A stretch of 64,000 bases of DNA from Flavobacterium sp. (GTDB taxonomy: Bacteria > Bacteroidota > Bacteroidia > Flavobacteriales > Flavobacteriaceae), in NCBI GenBank assembly GCA_029946065.1, contig JAQSDU010000014.1, positions 737,623 through 801,622 of the forward strand, read 5' to 3'. The position numbers were made by a program, and so were the translations under genes. Positions 50,395 through 58,740 of this stretch are shown here, in pieces. Every line of letters begins with the position of its first letter. Positions within the stretch are counted from its first letter, which is position 1. Under the pieces are notes generated by a model, which did not search any database, was not told where the DNA came from, and worked only from the letters and a program-made list of their open reading frames with translations.

Positions 50395-51657
50395 TTAAAA
50401 ATTTAGAACACTCAAAACATTCAACGTATAATTTTCGCCATAAGCATACTGCGTGATCTTGTTCGGACCAACCGTAATCAAATGACTTTCAAGCGGAATC
50501 ACATCAGTAACATCATCAACATAAGCATTTTCCAGCGATAAACCTGATGGATTAGAAGCGTCAAAAATATTAAGTCCGTTATCACCACAAATGTAAACGG
50601 TATTGCCTTTAACACCCAACCCGCGTGGCCCATTCATCAAATAAGTTGACAATAACGTTGGATTATTGATATCACTAATGTCAAGTACATTTACCTGATC
50701 TTCGATAGCACCGCAGCTTGAACCACCACGAACAGTGATATAGGCAGTTGTTCCATTGACGACAACCGGATCACAAGCAGTAGCATGCGAAAACCCGGAA
50801 ATGAACGCCGGATTAAACTCATCCGTAGCATCAATAATGAACATACCCGAAGTGGCGCCAGCAAAAAGATAGTCGCCCTGACGGAAAAGCGTTTCAAACG
50901 CACCGCCTCCAAACCACATTTCCATATAAACCGATTTATCAAAAAAAGCAGTAGTCGGATTGACGATATTAAAAACGTTGAGTTTCCAACTGTCAATCGT
51001 ATAAAGTGCATTTTGGTTGATTTGAAAACGTGCATAAGAACCGCCCGTGCCAACAGATGGTGCGCCTGGTAATGCTTCTGCACCATTTGACAATGCACCC
51101 GTGGCCTCGTCGTATGCCATTATACCGCCAGTTGGAACCGCTCTCATTTCCGTGCGATAGCCAATTACGATTTCATCCGGACCAGGACCCACTTCATAAT
51201 CATAATACTGTGCATCAACAGGATAAGCGGCATTAAAACCAATGACATTTTCGATAGTTTTCACCAATGTGATATTGCTCAGATTGGAAATATCAAAAAC
51301 AAGCAAGTCAATAAAATTATCCGCATAAAGGTAATTTCCTTTTACGGCAATGTCATGAACGCCTTCAATTTCGAGAAAAGCTATGTTTTGTGGTGACGAT
51401 GGATTGGTATTGTTAAAAATATGAACGCCTTCTTCTTTTGCGATGTAAAAAAGGTTATTTTGGGTGACATAAATTTTCCCTTCGGAAGCGGTTTGTCTGG
51501 CTGCAGTAACTTTTACACCAGAACGGATAGTGGCAAGCGATTTAACAACTGGCACTGCGAAGGTGACATTTTCCGTTGGGCCATCGTCGGATGAACTACA
51601 AGCGGCAAAAAAAACCAGCATAACGCTAGCGGCAATAATGGGTAATAACTTTTTCAT
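50395..51657 (-). CDS. LVIVD-repeat lipoprotein
   Basis: The 420-residue protein has a lipoprotein signal (MKKLLPIIAASVMLVFFAAC, lipidated Cys20) followed by a Ser/Asp-rich tether. The body is a beta-propeller-like array of LVIVD-type repeats: YVTQNNLFYIAKEEGVHIFN, GVHDIAVKGNYLYADNFIDL, LVFDISNLSN, MFIIDATDEFNP, VNVLDISDINNP and LNIFDASNPSG. Such proteins are displayed on the cell surface; no enzymatic residues are apparent. It is a single gene. Confidence 0.88.
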   Translation of the reverse strand: MKKLLPIIAASVMLVFFAACSSSDDGPTENVTFAVPVVKSLATIRSGVKVTAARQTASEGKIYVTQNNLFYIAKEEGVHIFNNTNPSSPQNIAFLEIEGVHDIAVKGNYLYADNFIDLLVFDISNLSNITLVKTIENVIGFNAAYPVDAQYYDYEVGPGPDEIVIGYRTEMRAVPTGGIMAYDEATGALSNGAEALPGAPSVGTGGSYARFQINQNALYTIDSWKLNVFNIVNPTTAFFDKSVYMEMWFGGGAFETLFRQGDYLFAGATSGMFIIDATDEFNPAFISGFSHATACDPVVVNGTTAYITVRGGSSCGAIEDQVNVLDISDINNPTLLSTYLMNGPRGLGVKGNTVYICGDNGLNIFDASNPSGLSLENAYVDDVTDVIPLESHLITVGPNKITQYAYGENYTLNVLSVLNF

Positions 51658-51786
51658 AGCAAATGATTTAAAGGTTTAAACAAATTTATGACATTTAGCA
51701 ATTTAAACAGGCAGTTTTATAAATGATTGCACTTCTTAAAGATAAAAAAACAGCAAAATAGTCGTGTAATCGAATCGATAAAAAAT

Positions 51787-51816
51787 AAAAAGGCTGCCTA
51801 AAAATAAGCAGCCTTT
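51787..51816 (-). terminator. Terminator of the choice-of-anchor protein gene
   Basis: On the minus strand AAAGGCTGC and GCAGCCTTT form a perfect 9-bp stem followed by a T-rich run. It lies 24 bp past the stop codon at 51840. Confidence 0.85.
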
Positions 51817-51839
51817 ACAATTATGAGTAAAAATTCGTG

Positions 51840-53348
51840 TTATTCTTTCGCTATTTTAATCGTTTTAACCTCATTGCCTGAAGTTACTTTGACTACATAA
51901 GTCCCAGTAGAAAGTGTCGATAAATCAAGTTGTGTGCTTGTTGCATTTACTGATTTTGAAAAAACTTGTTGTCCAAGCATGTTAAAGACTTTGACATCGC
52001 TCATGCTTTGTGTGTAAGATAAATTCATAACATCTTTAACCGGATTTGGATAATATTTGAATTGGCTCAAATCATTATCTCCAACGGATAAAGTTTCGCT
52101 GTAGGCAGCAACTCTAAAAGCACCCGGAAACAAAGGATCGCCAAAAAGATCAAAATAATATTGCCAAACTGCTACATGAAGTACATCTCCGGGAGTCAGA
52201 CCAGTAAGTACTAATTTTGAAAAGAAACCATCGTTATCAGGATCTTCGTTGTCATCGTTACAGTCGATTGCTGTTAAACTACCACATTCGCCACTAAACA
52301 CACCGATAATAGTATCATCATTATCAGATCCGTCTGCCGGAGCAGTTTCTAACGTTAAATTCCCATCAGCAGGAACCACTACGGTAAACCAAACATCATT
52401 GGTATAAAATGATTGACATTCTGGCGCTACATCAGCATCAGTGGTCGCGCCTGTATCAGTATATTCTAAGGCGCTTCCTTCAAAATCACCTCCTACTGTC
52501 AACGCTATAGCATCGACACAGGTATCATTAGCTGGAGGAACAGCCGGAGTAGAAAAACTTACCATCAATGCAGTACTTAAACCATTACCGCCGCAATTAT
52601 TTTTGATATAAGCATCATAAGTAGTACTTGGAGTCAAGTTGTTTAAAGTTAACGGAGGTGCTGAAGCGGTAACAACTGTTCCCGTTCCCGGAACAAATCC
52701 TTCTGGTCCATACTCGATTTCAAATGAAGTGCCAGTAGTATATGTCCATGATAAATCTGCACTAGTTGTAGTCGTACCATCTACGGCAAATGTAGTCGGC
52801 TCATAACAACTAGGAATGGCAGTGCTAACGACATCGTCCACTTCAAAAATATCCATATCCGCTGTAATTGAATGAAAGCCTATGTAAACAGTCTGCCCGA
52901 CATAAGCGCTAAGGTCATAAGCATACTTATAATAGGTTTCGCCACTTTCCGGCGCAACACTTGCTTGGAGTGTTACAGTAAAGTTTCCGGCATCTGTGCC
53001 TGTTGTTGACAACACTACGTCTATTTCTTCAGGATAATCTACATCAAGGCTTCTTGCCCAAAATGAAAAATAATCATTTACGCCCGCAACTACCGTAATA
53101 GCTGGCGTTACAAGATAATCGTCATGTGCATCAGCGCTGTAAAATATGGTTGCAGCATTATTACCGCTGTGTGCCGTTAGTCCATATTCAGACAAGTCTG
53201 TGATAGCCCAGGTATTTTCTTCGTCGCCCCCGGCAACAACCGTCCAACCTGATGGAATATCCGCGCTGCTTTCAAAGTCCTCCGTAAACTGTGCAAATGC
53301 TGCATTGGAGAAAATTGTTAAAAATAATAAGAAGGTAATTTTTTTCAT
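51840..53348 (-). CDS. T9SS-secreted choice-of-anchor J / fibronectin III protein
   Basis: The 502-residue protein has a signal peptide (ending FSNAAFAQ) and a choice-of-anchor J (MAM-like) domain (about 22-180: FTEDFESSADIPSGW, YLVTPAITV, VGQTVYIGFHSITAD). A fibronectin type III domain follows (about 182-270: SADLSWTYTTGTSFEIEYGP), then a beta domain opening CVDAIALTVGGDFEG. It ends with a type A T9SS sorting domain (KYYPNPVKDVMNLSY, VKVFNMLGQQVF, STGTYVVKV). It is probably a surface adhesin or structural protein; no catalytic motif is seen. Confidence 0.9.
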   Translation of the reverse strand: MKKITFLLFLTIFSNAAFAQFTEDFESSADIPSGWTVVAGGDEENTWAITDLSEYGLTAHSGNNAATIFYSADAHDDYLVTPAITVVAGVNDYFSFWARSLDVDYPEEIDVVLSTTGTDAGNFTVTLQASVAPESGETYYKYAYDLSAYVGQTVYIGFHSITADMDIFEVDDVVSTAIPSCYEPTTFAVDGTTTTSADLSWTYTTGTSFEIEYGPEGFVPGTGTVVTASAPPLTLNNLTPSTTYDAYIKNNCGGNGLSTALMVSFSTPAVPPANDTCVDAIALTVGGDFEGSALEYTDTGATTDADVAPECQSFYTNDVWFTVVVPADGNLTLETAPADGSDNDDTIIGVFSGECGSLTAIDCNDDNEDPDNDGFFSKLVLTGLTPGDVLHVAVWQYYFDLFGDPLFPGAFRVAAYSETLSVGDNDLSQFKYYPNPVKDVMNLSYTQSMSDVKVFNMLGQQVFSKSVNATSTQLDLSTLSTGTYVVKVTSGNEVKTIKIAKE

Positions 53349-53683
53349 AGCTTAATTTTTTTAAAATTATTTTTAGTAAAATTAGACTTATACCTTATAT
53401 TATTCAATGAATTTAGCAAATCATTAAGAACAATTTAAGATTGTTAGTCGAGATTATTATTGTGTAACACTTCAATTATCAAATGCCCTACTTCAAATGG
53501 CAATGAAAAATCGTGAAACTGAAAATTTGAATTGTTTTCAGTGATATATAGCATTTTTATAAAATCTGCGTATTTATAAATAAAGTAGTATTAATATTAA
53601 TCGCTCCCAACGCGTTATTTTGGATGGCAAACCCTACACTTTAGCAATTTTCAGTCATTTTTTTAATACCATAGCAAAAAATT
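53349..53683. other. Divergent intergenic region
   Basis: This AT-rich stretch has no supported gene. The stretch TAAAATTATTTTTAGTAAAA near 53362 lies just upstream of the T9SS gene. The promoter of the SDR gene begins at 53684. Confidence 0.4.
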
Positions 53684-53714
53684 TTGCAAGGCTGCAACTT
53701 TGCCACTATCTTTA
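53684..53714 (+). promoter_or_regulatory. Promoter of the SDR gene
   Basis: TTG (53684-53686) and TATCTTTA (53707-53714) are 20 bp apart. The predicted transcript would start only a few bases before the ATG at 53729, which argues against the upstream in-frame starts. Confidence 0.5.
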
Positions 53715-53728
53715 TGAAAACAAAACAC

Positions 53729-54613
53729 ATGATCAATTTCTCACAAAAAATGCTTCGTGACGACGCACTTAAAGGTAAAACGATTGTCGTAACGGGTGGC
53801 GGTAGCGGACTTGGAAAAGCCATGACCAAGTATTTTCTTGAACTTGGTGCCAACGTAGCCATCACTTCCCGCGATTTAGACAAACTCAAAAATACAGCTG
53901 CCGAACTCGAAAATGCAACCGGAGGAAAATGTCTTCCGCTGCAATGCGATGTCCGCCATTATGAAGAAGTAGAAAACATGCTTTCAGAAACCATAAAAAC
54001 TTTCGGAAAAGTCGATGTTTTGCTCAATAATGCCGCCGGGAATTTCATTTCTCCAACCGAAAGATTGTCTGCAAATGCGTTTGATACGATTATCGACATC
54101 GTTCTTAAAGGTTCTAAAAACTGCACACTCGCTTTCGGGAAACATTGGATTGACACCAAACAAGAAAGTGCTGTAATCCTTAATATTGTTACTACTTATG
54201 CTTGGACAGGTTCCGCTTATGTTGTGCCAAGTGCCACTGCAAAAGCCGGTGTTCTTGCAATGACAAGAAGTTTAGCAGTCGAATGGGCGAAATACGGCAT
54301 TCGTTCCAACGCCATCGCGCCAGGCCCTTTCCCTACAAAGGGTGCGTGGGACAGACTATTGCCCGGTGATTTAGCAGAAAAATTCGACATGGCAAAGAAA
54401 GTGCCATTGAAACGTGTCGGCGACCATCAGGAACTCGCCAATCTTGCCGCTTATCTGGTTTCCGATTTTTCGGCTTATGTCAATGGCGAAGTCATTACCA
54501 TTGATGGCGGTGAATGGCTCAAAGGTGCCGGACAATTCAACCTTTTAGAAGCGATTCCCGAAGAAATGTGGGACATGCTTGAAGCGATGATTAAGGCGAA
54601 GAAGGGCAAATAA
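53729..54613 (+). CDS. SDR oxidoreductase, 2,4-dienoyl-CoA reductase-like
   Basis: The 294-residue protein has the NAD(P) motif TGGGSGLG near residue 26, NNAAGNF (NNAG equivalent) and an AVILNIVTTYAWTG strand. The usual Tyr-x-x-x-Lys region reads VVPSATAKAGV, in which Ser/Lys replace the classical Tyr, as in peroxisomal-type 2,4-dienoyl-CoA reductases. APGPFPTKGAWDRL and the C-terminal GEVITIDGGEWL also fit that group. It would serve beta-oxidation of unsaturated fatty acids. The start at MINFSQKML is supported by the promoter position. Confidence 0.88.
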   Translation: MINFSQKMLRDDALKGKTIVVTGGGSGLGKAMTKYFLELGANVAITSRDLDKLKNTAAELENATGGKCLPLQCDVRHYEEVENMLSETIKTFGKVDVLLNNAAGNFISPTERLSANAFDTIIDIVLKGSKNCTLAFGKHWIDTKQESAVILNIVTTYAWTGSAYVVPSATAKAGVLAMTRSLAVEWAKYGIRSNAIAPGPFPTKGAWDRLLPGDLAEKFDMAKKVPLKRVGDHQELANLAAYLVSDFSAYVNGEVITIDGGEWLKGAGQFNLLEAIPEEMWDMLEAMIKAKKGK

Positions 54614-54640
54614 ATCCAATATAACATTTCTATTTCAAAT

Positions 54641-54706
54641 ACTTTGCGCCTTTGCGCCTTTGCGAGCATTTATATGATTGCTCTCAAAGGTGCAAAAGCG
54701 CGAAGG
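54641..54706. repeat. Long imperfect hairpin with CTTTGCGC tandem units
   Basis: The left arm 54641-54668 has three CTTTGCG units ending in CCTTTGCGAGCA. The right arm 54679-54706 starts TGCTCTCAAAGG. The arms pair over about 28 bp with few mismatches. It may act as a terminator-like structure for the SDR gene, but no T-run follows. Confidence 0.65.
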
Positions 54707-54771
54707 TTATAGGCTATTCGATGAAATAATTTAATAGTATTTGCGTTGGAATCTAACCAAAACCAACCCTC

Positions 54772-55602
54772 ATGAAATTATTGTCACTTTTTGCAGCAGT
54801 TTTTTTATTTTCTTGTCAGAAAAAAGAAGAAAACAAACCACTTTTTGCTGAATTATTACCCTTAGAAGTAGCCACACCAAATAATATTCCATTCGAAAAC
54901 ACCTCAAAAGTCATTCACATTATGGTGGCGTTGTGCGACAATAAATACCAGGGAATTGTACCTGTTCCCGCTAAAATTGGCAACGGACAAGATCCTGATA
55001 ACAATTTATATTGGGGTTGCGGTTACGGAATCAAAAGCTATTTTAAAAAAAGTGTCGAATGGAAATTCCTCAAATCCCAAAAGAAAAAAGGCGAAATTCT
55101 AGAGCGCATAATTTTTAAACATGCAACCAAAGATGCTTATCTTATCGCCGATGCTTATGATGGAAAATACATCAAATCAACTACTCAGAATTTTCTTTCA
55201 TCGAATGCCGGAAGCCTTAAAGACACGATACACATTTCAGGAAAAACAATTGGAATACATGGCAACGCGCAATTACTCTCTTACATCGGGCATGACGGCT
55301 TAATGGATTTTGACCTCGATGAAAACTATAAAAACGTTGACGGAAAATCACGCGATTGCGTCATTCTCGCTTGTATCAGCAAAAGCTATTTTGCGTCTTA
55401 TATCAAAAATGCCAATTCGCGTCCGTTGCTATGGACAACACAGTTCATGTGCCCGGAAGCTTACACTGTTCACGACGCAATTTCAGGATTTTTACTAAAT
55501 GAAACAGCGGAACAAATACAAACACGCGCTGCGCAAGCTTATTCAAAACATCAAAAATGCAGTCTCAAAGCCGCAAAAAAACTTTTAGTCACAGGGTTTT
55601 AA
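54772..55602 (+). CDS. Lipoprotein with possible caspase-like His-Cys dyad
   Basis: The 276-residue protein has a short lipoprotein signal (lipobox LFSC, Cys15) and is otherwise unassigned. KVIHIMVALCDNKYQGIVPV looks like the first strand of a caspase-type hydrolase. LLSYIGHDGLMDF resembles the H-G motif after strand 3, and CVILACISKSYF resembles the catalytic ACxS motif of CHAT/C14-like peptidases. The two are about 37 residues apart. The fold is inference from motif spacing. It is transcribed in line with SDR and parA but has its own spacer. Confidence 0.6.
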   Translation: MKLLSLFAAVFLFSCQKKEENKPLFAELLPLEVATPNNIPFENTSKVIHIMVALCDNKYQGIVPVPAKIGNGQDPDNNLYWGCGYGIKSYFKKSVEWKFLKSQKKKGEILERIIFKHATKDAYLIADAYDGKYIKSTTQNFLSSNAGSLKDTIHISGKTIGIHGNAQLLSYIGHDGLMDFDLDENYKNVDGKSRDCVILACISKSYFASYIKNANSRPLLWTTQFMCPEAYTVHDAISGFLLNETAEQIQTRAAQAYSKHQKCSLKAAKKLLVTGF

Positions 55603-55772
55603 ATCACAAACGGTTGACGGCAGTCAACAGACAACAAATCGCCACAAAGTCTGAAAAGCCCTTTGGTTTACGACTTTAACTTTTTCCCCAATCTTCGGCA
55701 TTAAACTTTACAGTTTAAACCTTAAACTTCAAAAATAATTGTATTTTTACGGCTCAAAATTTAGAAAAATAA

Positions 55773-56537
55773 ATGGGTAAAATCATAGCCATTGCTAACC
55801 AGAAAGGTGGCGTTGGAAAAACAACAACTTCAGTGAATTTAGCAGCTTCACTGGGCGTTCTCGAAAAAAAAGTATTGCTCATTGATGCTGATCCACAAGC
55901 AAATGCAAGTTCCGGATTGGGAATTGACATCGAAAATGTAGCAATCGGCACTTACCAGATCATCGAACACAGTCATGCTGCGGCAGAAGCAATTTTGAAA
56001 TGCACTGCCCCAAATGTCGATATCATTCCGGCGCACATCGATCTTGTTGCCATCGAAATCGAACTCGTTGATAAGGAAAATCGCGAATACATGCTCAAAA
56101 AAGCACTCGAAAGTGTGAAAGACCAATACGATTATATCCTTATCGATTGTGCGCCATCATTGGGATTATTGACATTGAACGCACTCACTGCTGCCGATTC
56201 TGTTGTAATTCCAATCCAATGCGAATATTTTGCTCTTGAAGGTTTGGGAAAACTTCTGAATACTATAAAAAGCGTACAAAAAATCCACAATCCCGATTTA
56301 GATATTGAAGGTTTATTACTAACAATGTTCGATTCAAGATTGCGTTTATCGAATCAAGTCGTAGAGGAAGTGCAGAAACATTTTAACGATATGGTCTTTA
56401 AAACAATCATACAGAGAAATGTAAAATTGAGCGAAGCACCAAGTTTTGGCGAAAGCATTATCAACTTTGACGCAACCAGCAAAGGTGCCACGAATTATTT
56501 GAGCCTTGCCCAAGAAATTATAAAGAAAAACAGTTAG
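55773..56537 (+). CDS. parA: Chromosome-partitioning ATPase ParA (Soj)
   Basis: The 254-residue ParA has the deviant Walker A KGGVGKTTTS (residues 9-18), NLAASLGVLEKKVLLIDADPQ with the A' motif, DYILIDCAPSLG (Walker B) and a C-terminal helical part. It positions the replication origin together with ParB bound to parS. No N-terminal HTH extension is present, which fits a chromosomal Soj. parB follows 5 bp downstream. Confidence 0.96.
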   Translation: MGKIIAIANQKGGVGKTTTSVNLAASLGVLEKKVLLIDADPQANASSGLGIDIENVAIGTYQIIEHSHAAAEAILKCTAPNVDIIPAHIDLVAIEIELVDKENREYMLKKALESVKDQYDYILIDCAPSLGLLTLNALTAADSVVIPIQCEYFALEGLGKLLNTIKSVQKIHNPDLDIEGLLLTMFDSRLRLSNQVVEEVQKHFNDMVFKTIIQRNVKLSEAPSFGESIINFDATSKGATNYLSLAQEIIKKNS

Positions 56538-56542
56538 TTAGC

Positions 56543-57442
56543 ATGACAAAGGCCGTAAAAAAACAAGCACTCGGAAGAGGATTATCAGCATTGCTTAAAG
56601 ATCCGGAAAACGACATCAAGTCAGTTGAGGACAAAAATGCAGATAAGGTCGTAGGCAATATTATTGAGCTTGAAATTGACGCTATCGACATCAATCCGTT
56701 CCAGCCACGAAGCAATTTTAACGAAGAATCGCTTCAGGAATTGGCGGGTTCTATCCGTGAATTGGGCGTCATCCAGCCGATTACCGTACGCAAACTCGAC
56801 TTTAACAAATACCAGTTGATTTCGGGTGAACGAAGACTTCGCGCTTCTAAAATTGCAGGATTAAACGTAGTTCCCGCTTATATCCGCATCGCAAATGACA
56901 ACGAATCGCTCGTGATGGCTTTGGTAGAAAACATCCAACGACACGACTTGGATCCAATCGAGATTGCACTTTCTTACCAAAGATTGATCGACGAAATCCA
57001 ACTAACGCAAGAACAAATGAGCGAGCGCGTTGGCAAAAAACGTTCTACTATCGCCAATTACCTGCGCCTTTTAAAACTCGATCCGATTATTCAAACCGGA
57101 ATTCGCGATGGTTTTATTAGTATGGGACACGGTCGCGCTATCATCAATATCGAAGACCAGGATGTGCAAACAGATATTTACCAGAAAATCGTAAGTCAAA
57201 ATCTTTCCGTTCGCGAAACTGAAACTTTGGTTAAAAATTACCACGAAAGCCTGAAACCAAGAACTGCTGCCCAAGCAAAATCGGCTTCGTTCGCTGTTGC
57301 GGATGACCAAAAGAAAGCTGTAACCAGCTATTTCGGCGCGAAAGTTGACATTAAAGTAGATGCAAAAGGAAAAGGAAAAATCACAATACCATTCCACTCC
57401 GAAGAAGATTTCAACAGAATCATCAAACTCATACAGAATTAG
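56543..57442 (+). CDS. parB: Chromosome-partitioning protein ParB (Spo0J)
   Basis: The 299-residue ParB has an N-terminal KKQALGRGLSALL (ParA-interacting motif), the ParB/sulfiredoxin CTPase domain (about 45-135; QPRSNFNEESL, SGERRLRASKIAG, VENIQRHDLDPIEIA), an HTH region (TQEQMSERVGKKRSTIANYL) and a dimerising C-terminus. It binds parS and spreads as a CTP-loaded clamp. Its TAG stop overlaps the GTG start of the DUF5683 gene. Confidence 0.96.
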   Translation: MTKAVKKQALGRGLSALLKDPENDIKSVEDKNADKVVGNIIELEIDAIDINPFQPRSNFNEESLQELAGSIRELGVIQPITVRKLDFNKYQLISGERRLRASKIAGLNVVPAYIRIANDNESLVMALVENIQRHDLDPIEIALSYQRLIDEIQLTQEQMSERVGKKRSTIANYLRLLKLDPIIQTGIRDGFISMGHGRAIINIEDQDVQTDIYQKIVSQNLSVRETETLVKNYHESLKPRTAAQAKSASFAVADDQKKAVTSYFGAKVDIKVDAKGKGKITIPFHSEEDFNRIIKLIQN

Positions 57443-57996
57443 TGAAGCAATATATTGCCATATTATTTTTCCTTTGCGCAACCATTTCGGCGTTTGCACA
57501 GTCCGCAAAAAATGGTTTGGTCATCAAATCCGATACGGTAAAAGTAAAAGCCATTAATCCGCTGGCACCTGCAAAAGCGGCTTTTTATTCGGCAATTCTT
57601 CCGGGTCTTGGACAAGCTTATAACAAAAAATACTGGAAAATTCCGATTGTTTATGCGGCGATGGGCACCAGTATGTATTTTTACCTCGACAACAATAAAA
57701 AATACCACCGTTACCGCGACGCCTATAAAATGAGACTTGCGGGACAAAAAGATGAATTTTACGGAGAATACAGCGATCAGGTTTTAATCAATGCACAGCG
57801 TACTTTCCAACGCAACCGGGACATATCATTCCTACTGACAGTTGGGTTTTATGTATTGAATATCGTTGAAGCCAACGTTTCTGCGCATCTGCTGCAATTT
57901 AACGTCAATGAAAATTTATCGGTTGCACCGGATATTTATCAGAATGAAATCAACTACAAACAAAATATCGGCCTCACTTTAAACTACAAATTTTAA
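57442..57996 (+). CDS. DUF5683 membrane protein
   Basis: The 184-residue protein begins at GTG (KQYIAILFFLCATISAFAQ signal peptide) and contains AKAAFYSAILPGLGQAYNKKYWKIPIVYAAMG, the DUF5683 core, with helices near residues 55-80 and 118-140. The gene is fixed between parB and dapB in many Flavobacteriia as I recall; the function is unknown. Overlaps with both neighbours (one base each) show tight translational coupling. Confidence 0.88.
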   Translation: MKQYIAILFFLCATISAFAQSAKNGLVIKSDTVKVKAINPLAPAKAAFYSAILPGLGQAYNKKYWKIPIVYAAMGTSMYFYLDNNKKYHRYRDAYKMRLAGQKDEFYGEYSDQVLINAQRTFQRNRDISFLLTVGFYVLNIVEANVSAHLLQFNVNENLSVAPDIYQNEINYKQNIGLTLNYKF

Positions 57997-58694
57997 TGAA
58001 AATTGCGCTTTTGGGATATGGTAAAATGGGGAAAGTAATCGAAAGAATTGCTTTGGAACGCGGCCATGAGATCGTACTGAGAAAAGCATCATCCGACACT
58101 TTTGACGGACTAGAAAATGCCGATGCTGCCATTGATTTTAGCATACCGAAAGCTGCGGTTTCCAATATCTCCGCCGCACTTGAAAACGGAATTCCAATAG
58201 TTTGCGGCACAACCGGCTGGCTCGACGCTTATGATGAAATGACGGATTTATGTAATGAAAAAAACGGCGCTTTTATCTATGGTTCGAATTTTAGCCTTGG
58301 CGTAAATATCTTTTTTGAATTGAACAGTCATCTTGCTAAAATTATGTCCAAATTCGACCAATATAAAGTGGCAATGGAGGAAATTCACCACACTGAAAAA
58401 CTCGATGCGCCCAGCGGGACTGCGATTTCATTAGCGAAAGACATCATCAAAAATTCCGATTATACGTCGTGGACATTGGACTTCCCGTCAGAGAATGAGA
58501 TTCTGATTGATGCCAAAAGGGAAGAAAATGTTCCGGGAACGCACGCCATCATTTATAACTCGGATATTGACACCATCGAAATAAAACATACGGCCCACAA
58601 CCGCGAAGGTTTTGCATTAGGTGCCGTCATCGCTGCCGAATGGCTTGCCGAAAAAAAAGGCGTTTATACTATGAAAGATGTGCTGGAATTGTAA
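57996..58694 (+). CDS. dapB: 4-hydroxy-tetrahydrodipicolinate reductase
   Basis: The 232-residue DapB catalyses the NAD(P)H-dependent step of lysine and diaminopimelate synthesis. The Rossmann motif GYGKMGK is at residue 7, AAIDFSIPKAAV and GTTGW follow, and the catalytic EIHHTEKLDAPSGTA contains the conserved His pair and the Lys. Length is typical of the short Bacteroidota form. It is embedded in the parAB-DUF5683-lepB transcript. Confidence 0.96.
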   Translation: MKIALLGYGKMGKVIERIALERGHEIVLRKASSDTFDGLENADAAIDFSIPKAAVSNISAALENGIPIVCGTTGWLDAYDEMTDLCNEKNGAFIYGSNFSLGVNIFFELNSHLAKIMSKFDQYKVAMEEIHHTEKLDAPSGTAISLAKDIIKNSDYTSWTLDFPSENEILIDAKREENVPGTHAIIYNSDIDTIEIKHTAHNREGFALGAVIAAEWLAEKKGVYTMKDVLEL

Positions 58695-58740
58695 CGAAAC
58701 AACAATTCATCAGACTTAACAATAAATAAAAATTACAATT

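Noticed and set aside
55613..55628. GTTGAC-GGCA-GTCAAC dyad upstream of parA as a parS site
   Set aside because: It differs from the known parS consensus (GTTTCACGTGAAAC type) and resembles low-complexity GTCAAC runs common in flavobacterial spacers.
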